This document shows, one piece after another, positions 44,744 through 51,212 of a DNA stretch of 64,000 nucleotides. How positions within the stretch are numbered: position 1 is the first letter of the stretch; each line of letters begins with the position of its first letter. The stretch is from an uncultured bacterium. GTDB taxonomy: Bacteria > Bacillota > Clostridia > Oscillospirales > Acutalibacteraceae. The stretch lies in the NCBI GenBank assembly GCA_934875675.1, contig CAKXIK010000006.1, forward strand, positions 19,368 to 83,367. Direction: 5' to 3'. Position numbers and translations under genes: made by a program. The notes under the pieces were generated by a model, which was not told where the DNA came from, ran no database searches, and saw nothing but the letters and a program-made list of their open reading frames with translations.

Positions 44744-44852
44744 GCAATACGCATTTCTTTTGAAACGGAAGATAAAGATCTTTGGAAAAACCGCATGGAT
44801 TCAAGCTTTTTCTCGATCTTTATACCATTTCTTATTCAAAATTAGTATTATA
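44744..44852 (-). repeat. Interspersed ~105-bp repeat, copy 2 (both inverted ends visible)
   Basis: Read on the minus strand it begins TATAATACTAATTT (44852 downwards), shares the GAGAAAAAGCTTGAA, GCGGTTTTTCCAAAGAT and CCGTTTCAA blocks with copies 1, 3 and 4, and ends GCGTATTGC. The left end is the inverted complement of the right end of copy 1. Its first bases provide the TAA stop of the upstream gene (44848-44850). Confidence 0.7.
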
Positions 44853-45252
44853 AAATTCCGCCTTTTTTCAGCATTGGCAGCACCTGCATCAACTGCATTA
44901 TATGCGTGGCGTCATCCAGTTTTTTTTGCCTGTTTTCGCTCAATAAAGGACGGAGCGCATGTAAAAAACGAGTATTGTTTGTTTCCTGATTCATGCTTGA
45001 AAGCAGCGGCATCAGTTTCATTACGGTTTGCATGGCTTCCGGAGAGATGGACGGCATAGCAGGAGCTTCGCGCGCAGGGGCAGCAGGGCGAGCGTGCGGA
45101 ACCGCAGCGGCAGGTGCTGCCGGCGGTGGTTCCGGATCGGATTCGGGAGAAGGCGCCTGACCTGCGGCAAACATGCTGGCCAATGCCTGAATCTGCTTCA
45201 TTGCCTCCGGATCCTGCAAAAGCCCGTTAATTTTTGAGGCCATGTCGTCCAT
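44848..45252 (-). CDS. Small helical protein, second gene of cluster (unknown)
   Basis: A 134-residue protein. ATG at 45252 (or 45243, nine bases later) follows GGAAAGGAAATG. A short N-terminal helix (M-D-D-M-A-S-K-I-N-G-L-L) is followed by an Ala/Pro-rich linker (about 34-68), then two C-terminal helices with L-H-A-L-R-P-L-L-S-E-N-R-Q-K-K-L-D-D-A and M-Q-V-L-P-M-L-K-K-G. The last codons and stop lie inside repeat copy 2. It starts seven bases after the first gene ends, so translation is probably coupled. Function unknown; no signal peptide. Confidence 0.65.
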   Translation of the reverse strand: MDDMASKINGLLQDPEAMKQIQALASMFAAGQAPSPESDPEPPPAAPAAAVPHARPAAPAREAPAMPSISPEAMQTVMKLMPLLSSMNQETNNTRFLHALRPLLSENRQKKLDDATHIMQLMQVLPMLKKGGIL

Positions 45253-45259
45253 GCGGCGG

Positions 45260-45514
45260 TCATTTCCTTTCCATCAGCTTACGGATAATCTCCTGTGCCT
45301 GCGGAGAGGCAAGAATGCGGGCAGTCGTTTCTTTGTCTGCAAGCGCTTGCTGCAGCATGGCAGCGTCTTTGGGATTAAGGCTTTTCAGCAGGTCATTTGG
45401 GTTTCCTTTTTCCATCGAAGTGCGGATGCTGTCCGGGTTGGCACCAATCTGGGAAGCAACAGAACGAATCATTGCATCCAGCTCCTGTGCATTTGGTGTG
45501 GCATTTTCTTTCAT
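45260..45514 (-). CDS. Small helical protein, first gene of cluster (unknown)
   Basis: An 84-residue soluble helical protein. The start is ATG at 45514, seven bases after AGGGGGAG; two earlier in-frame ATGs precede that site. It reads as three or four amphipathic helices with A-Q-E-L-D-A-M-I-R-S-V-A-S near the start, L-L-K-S-L-N-P-K-D-A mid-protein and A-Q-E-I-I-R-K-L-M at the end. I know this as a type of short conserved Clostridia protein but not its function. It heads a three-gene minus-strand cluster divergent from a phosphodiesterase gene. Confidence 0.65.
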   Translation of the reverse strand: MKENATPNAQELDAMIRSVASQIGANPDSIRTSMEKGNPNDLLKSLNPKDAAMLQQALADKETTARILASPQAQEIIRKLMERK

Positions 45515-45701
45515 CGGGATCTCCCCCTGTTTCATAAAAATTCCGGCCACGGTGTATCATATGACCGCCACATGCCGGATATGCGCAAATTCTGCGCTTA
45601 ACTGCGCTATATTGCGCGCTATTCTGATTTTATGCACATACATCACAAAACGTGCAAAAACGGAAGTAAAATACGTCAGCAAAAAAGGAAGGATTTTATT
45701 C

Positions 45702-46181
45702 ATGCGCATTCTTGTTTTTTCCGATTCGCACGGCAATCGCCGTGCGATGGAGCGTGCGGTTCGGGAGCAGCCGACTGCAGAAATAATTTTATTTTTGGGA
45801 GATGGAGCGGAGGAAGCTTCCGAGGTGCAGGCGGCGCTCCCAAAAGGAAAAATGATGTGTATGGTTCGCGGAAACAATGACTGGTGTTGTTCTGCGCTCG
45901 ATTCCGATGTGCTCACGGTGGAGAATAAGAGAATCTTTTTTACGCACGGACATTTGCTCGGAGTAAAATACGGCTTGTATCAGGCCGTTTGTGCAGCAAG
46001 AAGCAAAGAGGCGGATATCCTGTTGTTTGGCCACACGCACCAGTCGCGGATGGATTACGACGACGGACTTTATATTATGAATCCCGGTGCACTCAGTCAC
46101 TCCTGGAACGGGGCGCCAAGCTATGGAACCATCGATTTAACGCCTGCAGGAATTTTAATGAACATTGTGGAACTACAATAA
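45702..46181 (+). CDS. YfcE/MJ0936-family metallophosphoesterase
   Basis: A 159-residue two-metal phosphodiesterase. Metal-ligand motifs in order: F-S-D-S-H-G-N (about residue 6), L-G-D-G, R-G-N-N-D, F-T-H-G-H and F-G-H-T-H, followed by M-N-P-G-A-L. The ATG at 45702 follows GGAAGG; the frame is open far upstream (to 45234) but that part is antisense to other genes and is rejected. Members hydrolyse phosphodiesters such as cyclic nucleotides; the cellular substrate is not known. Confidence 0.93.
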   Translation: MRILVFSDSHGNRRAMERAVREQPTAEIILFLGDGAEEASEVQAALPKGKMMCMVRGNNDWCCSALDSDVLTVENKRIFFTHGHLLGVKYGLYQAVCAARSKEADILLFGHTHQSRMDYDDGLYIMNPGALSHSWNGAPSYGTIDLTPAGILMNIVELQ

Positions 46182-46182
46182 A

Positions 46183-46225
46183 AAGCGGAAGCCGCGCCAA
46201 TCGGATGATGACGCAGCTTCCGTTC
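46183..46225 (-). terminator. Terminator of thiT
   Basis: On the minus strand AACGGAAGCTGCG pairs with CGCGGCTTCCGCT and leads into a T run. It may also act for the plus-strand phosphodiesterase gene. Confidence 0.65.
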
Positions 46226-46262
46226 ATGTTGTTTGATAATAAATCCGAAAATTAGATGCGTG

Positions 46263-47105
46263 TTATTCGGGGCGATTGTTCTTTTGCGCCCGAAGATCAG
46301 AAAGAATTTGTACCACTTCGCCGAGCGCATAGAGCACGACTCCTACAATTGCGGTGACGGCGAGAACCTTCAGCATGGATTCCTTTGGAACGCTCACTTC
46401 TTCGGCTTCGCTCAGAAGCACATTCACAGAAGCAAAGACGTTATACAGCACACCCCCGACAACCGTTACCAAACCAAGTGCTTTTGCGGCAAAGGCAGCA
46501 TTGTTTCGATCGGTGGAAACAGACGCCTGTTTGGAGCGACGGGTGATATCACGGTTGTTAAAATCAAGGAAGAGACAGATAAGAAGTGCGCCGACAACGG
46601 TTACAATTGCTTCCGGAACCATATAAGTGGCATTGTAGCCCAAGGAGTAAAGCCATGGAGCCGTACCTTCGGGAGCCCACATTGCCCACACGGTCCAGCC
46701 GGAGATAAAGTGACATGCGTAGCGCAAAACAGAAACGAGCAAGGCGCCGGAAGCCAGCGCAATTCCCTGATTCTGAATCTTTTTGCGGAAGATTCCGCCG
46801 AGTCCGAGCACGCCGAATGCGACGACATAGTCAAACAGAATGATGGCGGCAACCGCCCAGAAATTAACGCCGTAGCGCAAGTTGTTCATGCCCAGCATCA
46901 TCTGGAACAGGCCGTAAACACCGCCGGTGAACAGACCCCATTTGGTGCCGTAGCGATAGGCAATGATGATGATCGGGAGCATGGAAAATGCAGTTACCGA
47001 ACCGCCGAAAGGCATGTTGATAATCTTGATTTCGCTGAGCACAGTGGCGAGTGCAATCATAATTGCACTTTCCGTCAGGCGCAGCACGTTGTTCTTTTTG
47101 TTCAC
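46263..47105 (-). CDS. thiT: ThiT thiamine ECF transporter S component, C-terminally extended
   Basis: A 280-residue integral membrane protein that captures thiamine for an energy-coupling factor transporter. The GTG at 47105 follows AAGGAAGG. Residues 1-190 match ThiT: L-T-E-S-A-I-M-I-A-L-A near the start, R-Y-G-T-K-W-G-L-F-T-G-G and the thiamine-binding L-R-Y-A-C-H-F-I-S-G-W-T-V-W region. About 85 further residues with two extra hydrophobic segments follow (about 205-225 and 245-270), absent from the usual ~190-residue ThiT. It is controlled by the TPP riboswitch upstream. The ECF ATPase genes are not in this window. Confidence 0.93.
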   Translation of the reverse strand: MNKKNNVLRLTESAIMIALATVLSEIKIINMPFGGSVTAFSMLPIIIIAYRYGTKWGLFTGGVYGLFQMMLGMNNLRYGVNFWAVAAIILFDYVVAFGVLGLGGIFRKKIQNQGIALASGALLVSVLRYACHFISGWTVWAMWAPEGTAPWLYSLGYNATYMVPEAIVTVVGALLICLFLDFNNRDITRRSKQASVSTDRNNAAFAAKALGLVTVVGGVLYNVFASVNVLLSEAEEVSVPKESMLKVLAVTAIVGVVLYALGEVVQILSDLRAQKNNRPE

Positions 47106-47165
47106 AGAAAAATCCTTCCTTCTTTTTGATGTTTGAAAAAGAATTTGGCAGGAGAATGAGGGAAA

Positions 47166-47203
47166 ACAAAAGGCGCTTCGCGATAATGCTCGCAAAGCGC
47201 CCA
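47166..47203 (-). terminator. Riboswitch-linked terminator of thiT
   Basis: On the minus strand GGGCGCTTTGCGAG pairs with CGCGAAGCGCC and runs into TTTTGTTTT. It is the expression platform between the TPP aptamer and thiT. Confidence 0.85.
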
Positions 47204-47212
47204 ATTTTCGGC

Positions 47213-47306
47213 TGATCGCTTCCTACGCTGGCATTACCCAGATCAGGTTCTCGGGTCCGGTGCATTTGCACCATCTCAGCCGGCTTAATCGCCAGCACCC
47301 CGTCAA
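47213..47306 (-). ncRNA. TPP riboswitch (THI element)
   Basis: On the minus strand the aptamer shows GGGGTGC at the 5' side, the conserved GGCTGAGATGG, ACCCGAGAACCTGATCTGG and GTAATGCCAGCGTAGGAAG, the standard THI-box order. Bound thiamine pyrophosphate favours the downstream terminator and switches thiT off. Confidence 0.97.
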
Positions 47307-47321
47307 ATTCGATTTGTATGT

Positions 47322-47350
47322 ATTGTATCGCGCAGAAGGTTATTTGTCAA
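47322..47350 (-). promoter_or_regulatory. Promoter of the TPP riboswitch-thiT transcript
   Basis: On the minus strand: TTGACA (47350-47345), 17 bases, TACAAT (47327-47322). Confidence 0.8.
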
Positions 47351-47434
47351 GCCATTTATTTGCACGGATTTTGCGGGTGCTTAAGCAAAAAATCAAGATT
47401 AAAAAAATATTTCTTAAAAAATGTTAAAATACCT

Positions 47435-47462
47435 TTGCGTCCGGCCGGGAATGGGGTATAAT
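47435..47462 (+). promoter_or_regulatory. Promoter of the alpha/beta hydrolase gene
   Basis: TTGCGT (47435-47440), 16 bases, TATAAT (47457-47462). About 100 bases of leader without a clear structure follow. Confidence 0.7.
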
Positions 47463-47563
47463 GGTATTCGTACAAATGTAATGGATCCGGTGGATTAATT
47501 CCGGACAGGTATGGATTGAACGACCGAGCCTGTGTAGTGGACCGGTGAAAGGAATGATTCTGG

Positions 47564-48490
47564 ATGACAACCAACGAATTTTATTTTACTTCTGCTAATG
47601 GAATTCAGCGTGTTTTTGCAAAAGAGTGGCTACCGCCGGAGGAACCGGTTGCAATTTTACTGATTTCGCACGGTATGGCAGAGTATATTGAGCGTTATGC
47701 TGAGTTTGCGGCTTTTCTGGCGGAATACGGCATTCTGGTGGCGGGGCTGGATCATTGCGGTCACGGCAAATCGGTTCGCACCCCGGATGACCTCGGTTTT
47801 TTTGCTGAAGAAGACGGATGGAATTTGCTGGTGGAAAATCTGCATTTACTGCGTACCAAGGAAGAGGACGCCCATCCGGGACTGCCTGTTTTTTTGCTGG
47901 GGCACAGCATGGGTTCCTTTCTTGCGCGCACTTATATGATGAACCATGGCGACGGGCTTGCGGGTGTGATTCTTTGCGGAACCGGTGTGGTGCCGGAGGC
48001 AGCCATCCGTGCGGGTCAGGCAATCGCGGCAATGGAACGCAAAAAGTACGGCAGCCATCACCGCAGCAGCCGACTGAATCAGCTGAGCTTTGGCTCATTT
48101 AATAAAAAATTTGCACCCAACCGCACACAGAATGACTGGCTTTCCCGTGATGATGCAGTGGTGGACGCTTATTCTTCTGATCCTTACTGCGGTTTTGTGT
48201 TTACGGTAGCCGCGTTTCAGGATTTGTTTACCGGACTTTCCTATATTCAGAATAGACGCAATCTTGCCAAAATTCTGCCCGGATTACCGGTATTCCTGCT
48301 TTCCGGTTCGGAAGATCCCGTTGGCAATAACGGGAGGGGTGTGCAAAAGGTTGCACATGCGTTGCTGGATGCCGGAGTCAAAAATGTTACGGTTAAGCTT
48401 TATGCCGGTGCCCGCCACGAAGCACTCAATGAAATCAATCGCGGTCAGGTTTATTCCGACGTATTGACATGGATTGAGAACCGTTTGTAA
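47564..48490 (+). CDS. Monoacylglycerol lipase/lysophospholipase-like alpha/beta hydrolase
   Basis: A 308-residue cytoplasmic serine hydrolase. The ATG at 47564 follows GAAAGGAATGATT. The oxyanion H-G-M-A-E-Y-I-E-R-Y is typical of the monoacylglycerol lipase (Hydrolase_4) group; the nucleophile Ser is in L-G-H-S-M-G-S (about residue 114), the acid near G-S-E-D-P-V and the His in G-A-R-H-E-A-L. Likely substrates are monoglycerides or lysophospholipids. Monocistronic, with its own promoter and terminator. Confidence 0.9.
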   Translation: MTTNEFYFTSANGIQRVFAKEWLPPEEPVAILLISHGMAEYIERYAEFAAFLAEYGILVAGLDHCGHGKSVRTPDDLGFFAEEDGWNLLVENLHLLRTKEEDAHPGLPVFLLGHSMGSFLARTYMMNHGDGLAGVILCGTGVVPEAAIRAGQAIAAMERKKYGSHHRSSRLNQLSFGSFNKKFAPNRTQNDWLSRDDAVVDAYSSDPYCGFVFTVAAFQDLFTGLSYIQNRRNLAKILPGLPVFLLSGSEDPVGNNGRGVQKVAHALLDAGVKNVTVKLYAGARHEALNEINRGQVYSDVLTWIENRL

Positions 48491-48550
48491 GGTTGGCTTG
48501 TTCAAGCGGGGCTCGTATTCTTGCAGATTTGGTGTTCGGGTAAAATGCAG

Positions 48551-48577
48551 AGGGCGGGTTGATTCCCGCCCTTTTTT
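48551..48577 (+). terminator. Terminator after the hydrolase gene
   Basis: GGGCGGG-TTGATT-CCCGCCC followed by six T. Confidence 0.92.
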
Positions 48578-48591
48578 AGTATGGGGGAATA

Positions 48592-49284
48592 GTGAGAGTG
48601 GAATTGGACTTTTCGCCGCTGCGCAGCCGTCTTTGGGAGGACGGAATTGAGCAGATTGGCTTTTCGGATTTGCATGGAATCGTGCCGGAGCGATATGCAG
48701 CGCTGCCGTATGGCGTTACGCTGGTATTCCGGTTGTGCAGCGGCGTTGTGGACGAGGTGGAGGTACGGTCCAAACCAACGTTTACGTATTTTCAGCATTA
48801 CCGCGCAGTTAATGCCGCACTGGACAAGGCGGCGCTGCAGACGGCGGTCTTTTTGGAACGCAGCGGTTTTCGTGCCATGCCGATTCCCGCTTCGCAGAGT
48901 GTCCACGATATGGGACCGTATTCCGGTGCATTTCAGCACAAAACAGCGGCAGTGCGAGCAGGACTTGGCTGGATTGGAAAAAGTGCATTGTTTGTTTCGC
49001 CGCAGTTTGGCCCACGGGTGCGGCTTTGCACGGTGCTTACCAATTACCCGCTGCCGGGTGCAAAAGCAGAAGAACCGCAATCGCGGTGCGGAAGCTGTAT
49101 GCGCTGTGTAAATGCTTGCCCTGCACATGCTATGACGGGCAGGGAATATTGCGCGGGGATGGCACGCAGCGAAGTTTTTGATCCGGAGGCGTGCAGCCGC
49201 CATATGAAGCAGGCGTATCTGCAGATCGGTCGGGGTGCAGTTTGCGGAATCTGCGCTGCAGTCTGTCCGTTTGGCAAATCATAA
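48592..49284 (+). CDS. QueG-like double-cluster ferredoxin-type protein
   Basis: A 230-residue iron-sulfur protein related to the C-terminal half of epoxyqueuosine reductase. H-K-T-A-A-V-R-A-G-L-G-W-I-G-K-S is the conserved cofactor-pocket region, followed by two cluster motifs: C-G-S-C-M-R-C-V-N-A-C-P and C-G-I-C-A-A-V-C-P. It is much shorter than QueG (about 380 residues), lacks the HEAT-like tail, and belongs to the shorter 4Fe-4S double-cluster group whose substrate is unknown. The GTG at 48592 is close to the GGGGGA site; a GTG at 48598 is an alternative with better spacing. tcdA begins 20 bases downstream, so a tRNA-modification link is possible. Confidence 0.8.
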   Translation: MRVELDFSPLRSRLWEDGIEQIGFSDLHGIVPERYAALPYGVTLVFRLCSGVVDEVEVRSKPTFTYFQHYRAVNAALDKAALQTAVFLERSGFRAMPIPASQSVHDMGPYSGAFQHKTAAVRAGLGWIGKSALFVSPQFGPRVRLCTVLTNYPLPGAKAEEPQSRCGSCMRCVNACPAHAMTGREYCAGMARSEVFDPEACSRHMKQAYLQIGRGAVCGICAAVCPFGKS

Positions 49285-49304
49285 GGCGAAGAAAGGAACC
49301 TGTT

Positions 49305-50021
49305 ATGAATCCATTTACAAGAACGGAGCTTTTGTTAACACCACAAGGTGTGGAGATATTAAAAAATTCTGCAGTCGCTGTCTTCGGCATCGGCGGTGTG
49401 GGCGGATTTGCCGCAGAAGCACTTGCCCGCTGCGGCGTGGGAAGGCTCGATTTATTCGACCACGATACGGTGAGCATTTCAAATTTGAACCGGCAGATTA
49501 TTGCCACCCTGGATACGGTTGGACAATATAAGGTGGACGTGATGAAAGCGCGGATTGCTTCCATCAATCCCCAGGCTGAGGTGCATGCAAACCGATGCTT
49601 TTACCTGCCGGAAAATGCAGACGATATCGATCTTTCGCCGTACAATTATATTATCGATGCGGTTGATACGGTGTCGGCAAAGCTGGAGCTTGCTGAACGC
49701 GCGGTAAAGGGTGGGGTGCCGATTCTTTGCTGCATGGGAGCGGGAAACAAGCTCGACCCAACCCGGTTCGAGGTGTCGGATCTGGCAAAGACGTCGGTTT
49801 GTCCGCTTGCCCGCGTGATGCGCCGAGAATTAAAAAAAAGGGGTATTGAGCATCTCAAGGTGGTTTATTCCAAAGAAGACCCGCGCACTCCCCTGCAGGC
49901 AGAGGCGGAAGACACTCCCGGGCGGCGCAGCGTTCCCGGCAGTGTTGCCTTTGTTCCGTCTGTGGCAGGGCTGATCGCCGCCGGAGCAGTGGTCAAGGAC
50001 TTGTGTGCAGATTGGATTTAA
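49305..50021 (+). CDS. tcdA: tRNA threonylcarbamoyladenosine dehydratase
   Basis: A 238-residue E1-like (ThiF/MoeB) enzyme that dehydrates t6A37 of tRNA to the cyclic ct6A form using ATP. The nucleotide-binding G-I-G-G-V-G-G-F-A-A-E-A-L-A-R lies near residue 28, then D-H-D-T-V-S-I-S-N-L-N-R-Q and D-A-V-D-T; the tail has G-S-V-A-F-V-P-S-V-A-G. ATG at 49305 follows GAAAGGAA; the open frame upstream overlaps the QueG-like gene and is rejected. Followed by a terminator. Confidence 0.93.
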   Translation: MNPFTRTELLLTPQGVEILKNSAVAVFGIGGVGGFAAEALARCGVGRLDLFDHDTVSISNLNRQIIATLDTVGQYKVDVMKARIASINPQAEVHANRCFYLPENADDIDLSPYNYIIDAVDTVSAKLELAERAVKGGVPILCCMGAGNKLDPTRFEVSDLAKTSVCPLARVMRRELKKRGIEHLKVVYSKEDPRTPLQAEAEDTPGRRSVPGSVAFVPSVAGLIAAGAVVKDLCADWI

Positions 50022-50035
50022 CCGCACATTGAAGC

Positions 50036-50085
50036 AAAAACTCGCAGAAAAGCTTGATCAGATCGGCTTTTCTGCGAGTTTTATT
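50036..50085. terminator. Bidirectional terminator between tcdA and the AEC permease gene
   Basis: AAAACTCGCAGAAAAGC pairs with GGCTTTTCTGCGAGTTTT around a short loop, with A and T tracts at the ends. Confidence 0.9.
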
Positions 50086-50102
50086 TTAGGATGCAGGGTG
50101 GT

Positions 50103-51023
50103 TCAGGCAACGAGCAGCAGCATCAGGGGCAGGGTGACGATGCTGAGCAGCGTGCCAAGCAAAACACCGTTGGCAGCGCTGTCCTGCCCTTCGCCGAGCA
50201 TTTCGGCAAAGGTGAGTACAACGGCAGCAACCGGGCAGCAGGAAAGAATGTAAACCGTCAGTTTCAAATTAGGCTCCAGCGGCAAAAAGCTGACGAACAA
50301 AAGGGCAATCAGCGGCATCACAAGCTGTTTCACACCAACGGCAAGGTATTGCAGTTTGTCGGTAAAAATTCTGCGCAGAGGAACCGTGGCCAGCCGCATG
50401 CCAACGACGAGCATGCAAAGCGGAGTGGACATTTTGCCCATCAGGGTAATGGCACTCCCAAGCTGGTCGGGCAACGAAACGTGAAAAAAGAAGAGCGGCA
50501 GTGCAGCAGCCAGAGAAAGAACCGCCGGATTGAGCACCACTTTGAGCGGGCGGCAGTAGGAGAAGTCTCTCGTAATCAGCGTAGAACCGACGGTCCAGCC
50601 GAGCACACTCATCGCAATAAAAAATGCCATTGAAAACACGACTGCCTGCGGGTAATCGGGCAGCAATGCTTCCACAAGAGGAAGGCCGATGAAGGTGCAG
50701 TTGCCGAATGCCGCGCAGAGGTTTGCCACCCGCCAGCGTGCATCGTCATATTTTTTGCGCACGAAAAACGCAAATATGCCCAGCACGGCGCCCATAATCA
50801 GCAGCCCCAGCCCGAACACAACCGCAATTTGTCCGGCAAGCTGCGGGGTATAATCAACCTTTTGGAAAGCGTAAATGGTCAGGCATGGCTGACAGACATA
50901 CATCAGCAGCGTGGCGAACGCAGGAATGGCAGCCGGCTTTACCAGCTTGCTTTTTACCAGCAAAAATCCGGGCACGGCGTAAAGCAGCATAATAGCAACA
51001 GAGATGAGCGTGACAAAAAACAT
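50103..51023 (-). CDS. Auxin efflux carrier (AEC) family permease
   Basis: A 306-residue integral membrane transporter with ten predicted hydrophobic segments in two five-helix halves. N-C-T-F-I-G-L-P-L-V in the middle of the first half and C-P-V-A-A-V-V-L-T-F-A near the end are AEC marks. Bacterial members move organic acids such as malate or malonate. The ATG at 51023 is fixed by a TAA two codons before it; no ribosome binding site is within 20 bases, but AAGGGGGCGATCC lies beyond a hairpin. No promoter is obvious after the terminator at 51108. Confidence 0.88.
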   Translation of the reverse strand: MFFVTLISVAIMLLYAVPGFLLVKSKLVKPAAIPAFATLLMYVCQPCLTIYAFQKVDYTPQLAGQIAVVFGLGLLIMGAVLGIFAFFVRKKYDDARWRVANLCAAFGNCTFIGLPLVEALLPDYPQAVVFSMAFFIAMSVLGWTVGSTLITRDFSYCRPLKVVLNPAVLSLAAALPLFFFHVSLPDQLGSAITLMGKMSTPLCMLVVGMRLATVPLRRIFTDKLQYLAVGVKQLVMPLIALLFVSFLPLEPNLKLTVYILSCCPVAAVVLTFAEMLGEGQDSAANGVLLGTLLSIVTLPLMLLLVA

Positions 51024-51028
51024 AATTT

Positions 51029-51072
51029 AAGCCAAATCCCGAGGAACAGGGAATTTGGATCGCCCCCTTTTT
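51029..51072 (-). promoter_or_regulatory. Extended Shine-Dalgarno separated from the start by a hairpin
   Basis: On the minus strand AAGGGGGCGATCC (about 51069-51057) pairs with 12 of 13 bases of the 16S anti-Shine-Dalgarno region. Next comes CCAAATTCCC-TGTTCCTC-GGGATTTGG, a nine-pair hairpin with one bulge, then CTTAAATT and the ATG. Folding the hairpin would bring the site to normal distance. Confidence 0.5.
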
Positions 51073-51107
51073 AAAATTGTATTTGTGCCAATTCAAACTG
51101 AATCGAC

Positions 51108-51144
51108 GCACAAAAAAAGAACCCTGCCAACCTGCACAGGGTTC
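51108..51144 (-). terminator. Terminator of the YhgE-like/MMPL operon
   Basis: On the minus strand GAACCCTG and CAGGGTTC form the stem and seven T follow. Confidence 0.88.
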
Positions 51145-51212
51145 CCCTGGAAATGCAAACCAACTTCGGTTGTTAATTTTATCACAACTCGTTTTGCTTT
51201 GCAAGAAAAAGA

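Noticed and set aside
45234..45701. Long N-terminal extension of the phosphodiesterase frame
   Set aside because: It is antisense to the first small helical gene; the enzyme begins at the ATG at 45702 after GGAAGG with the metal motif at residue 6.
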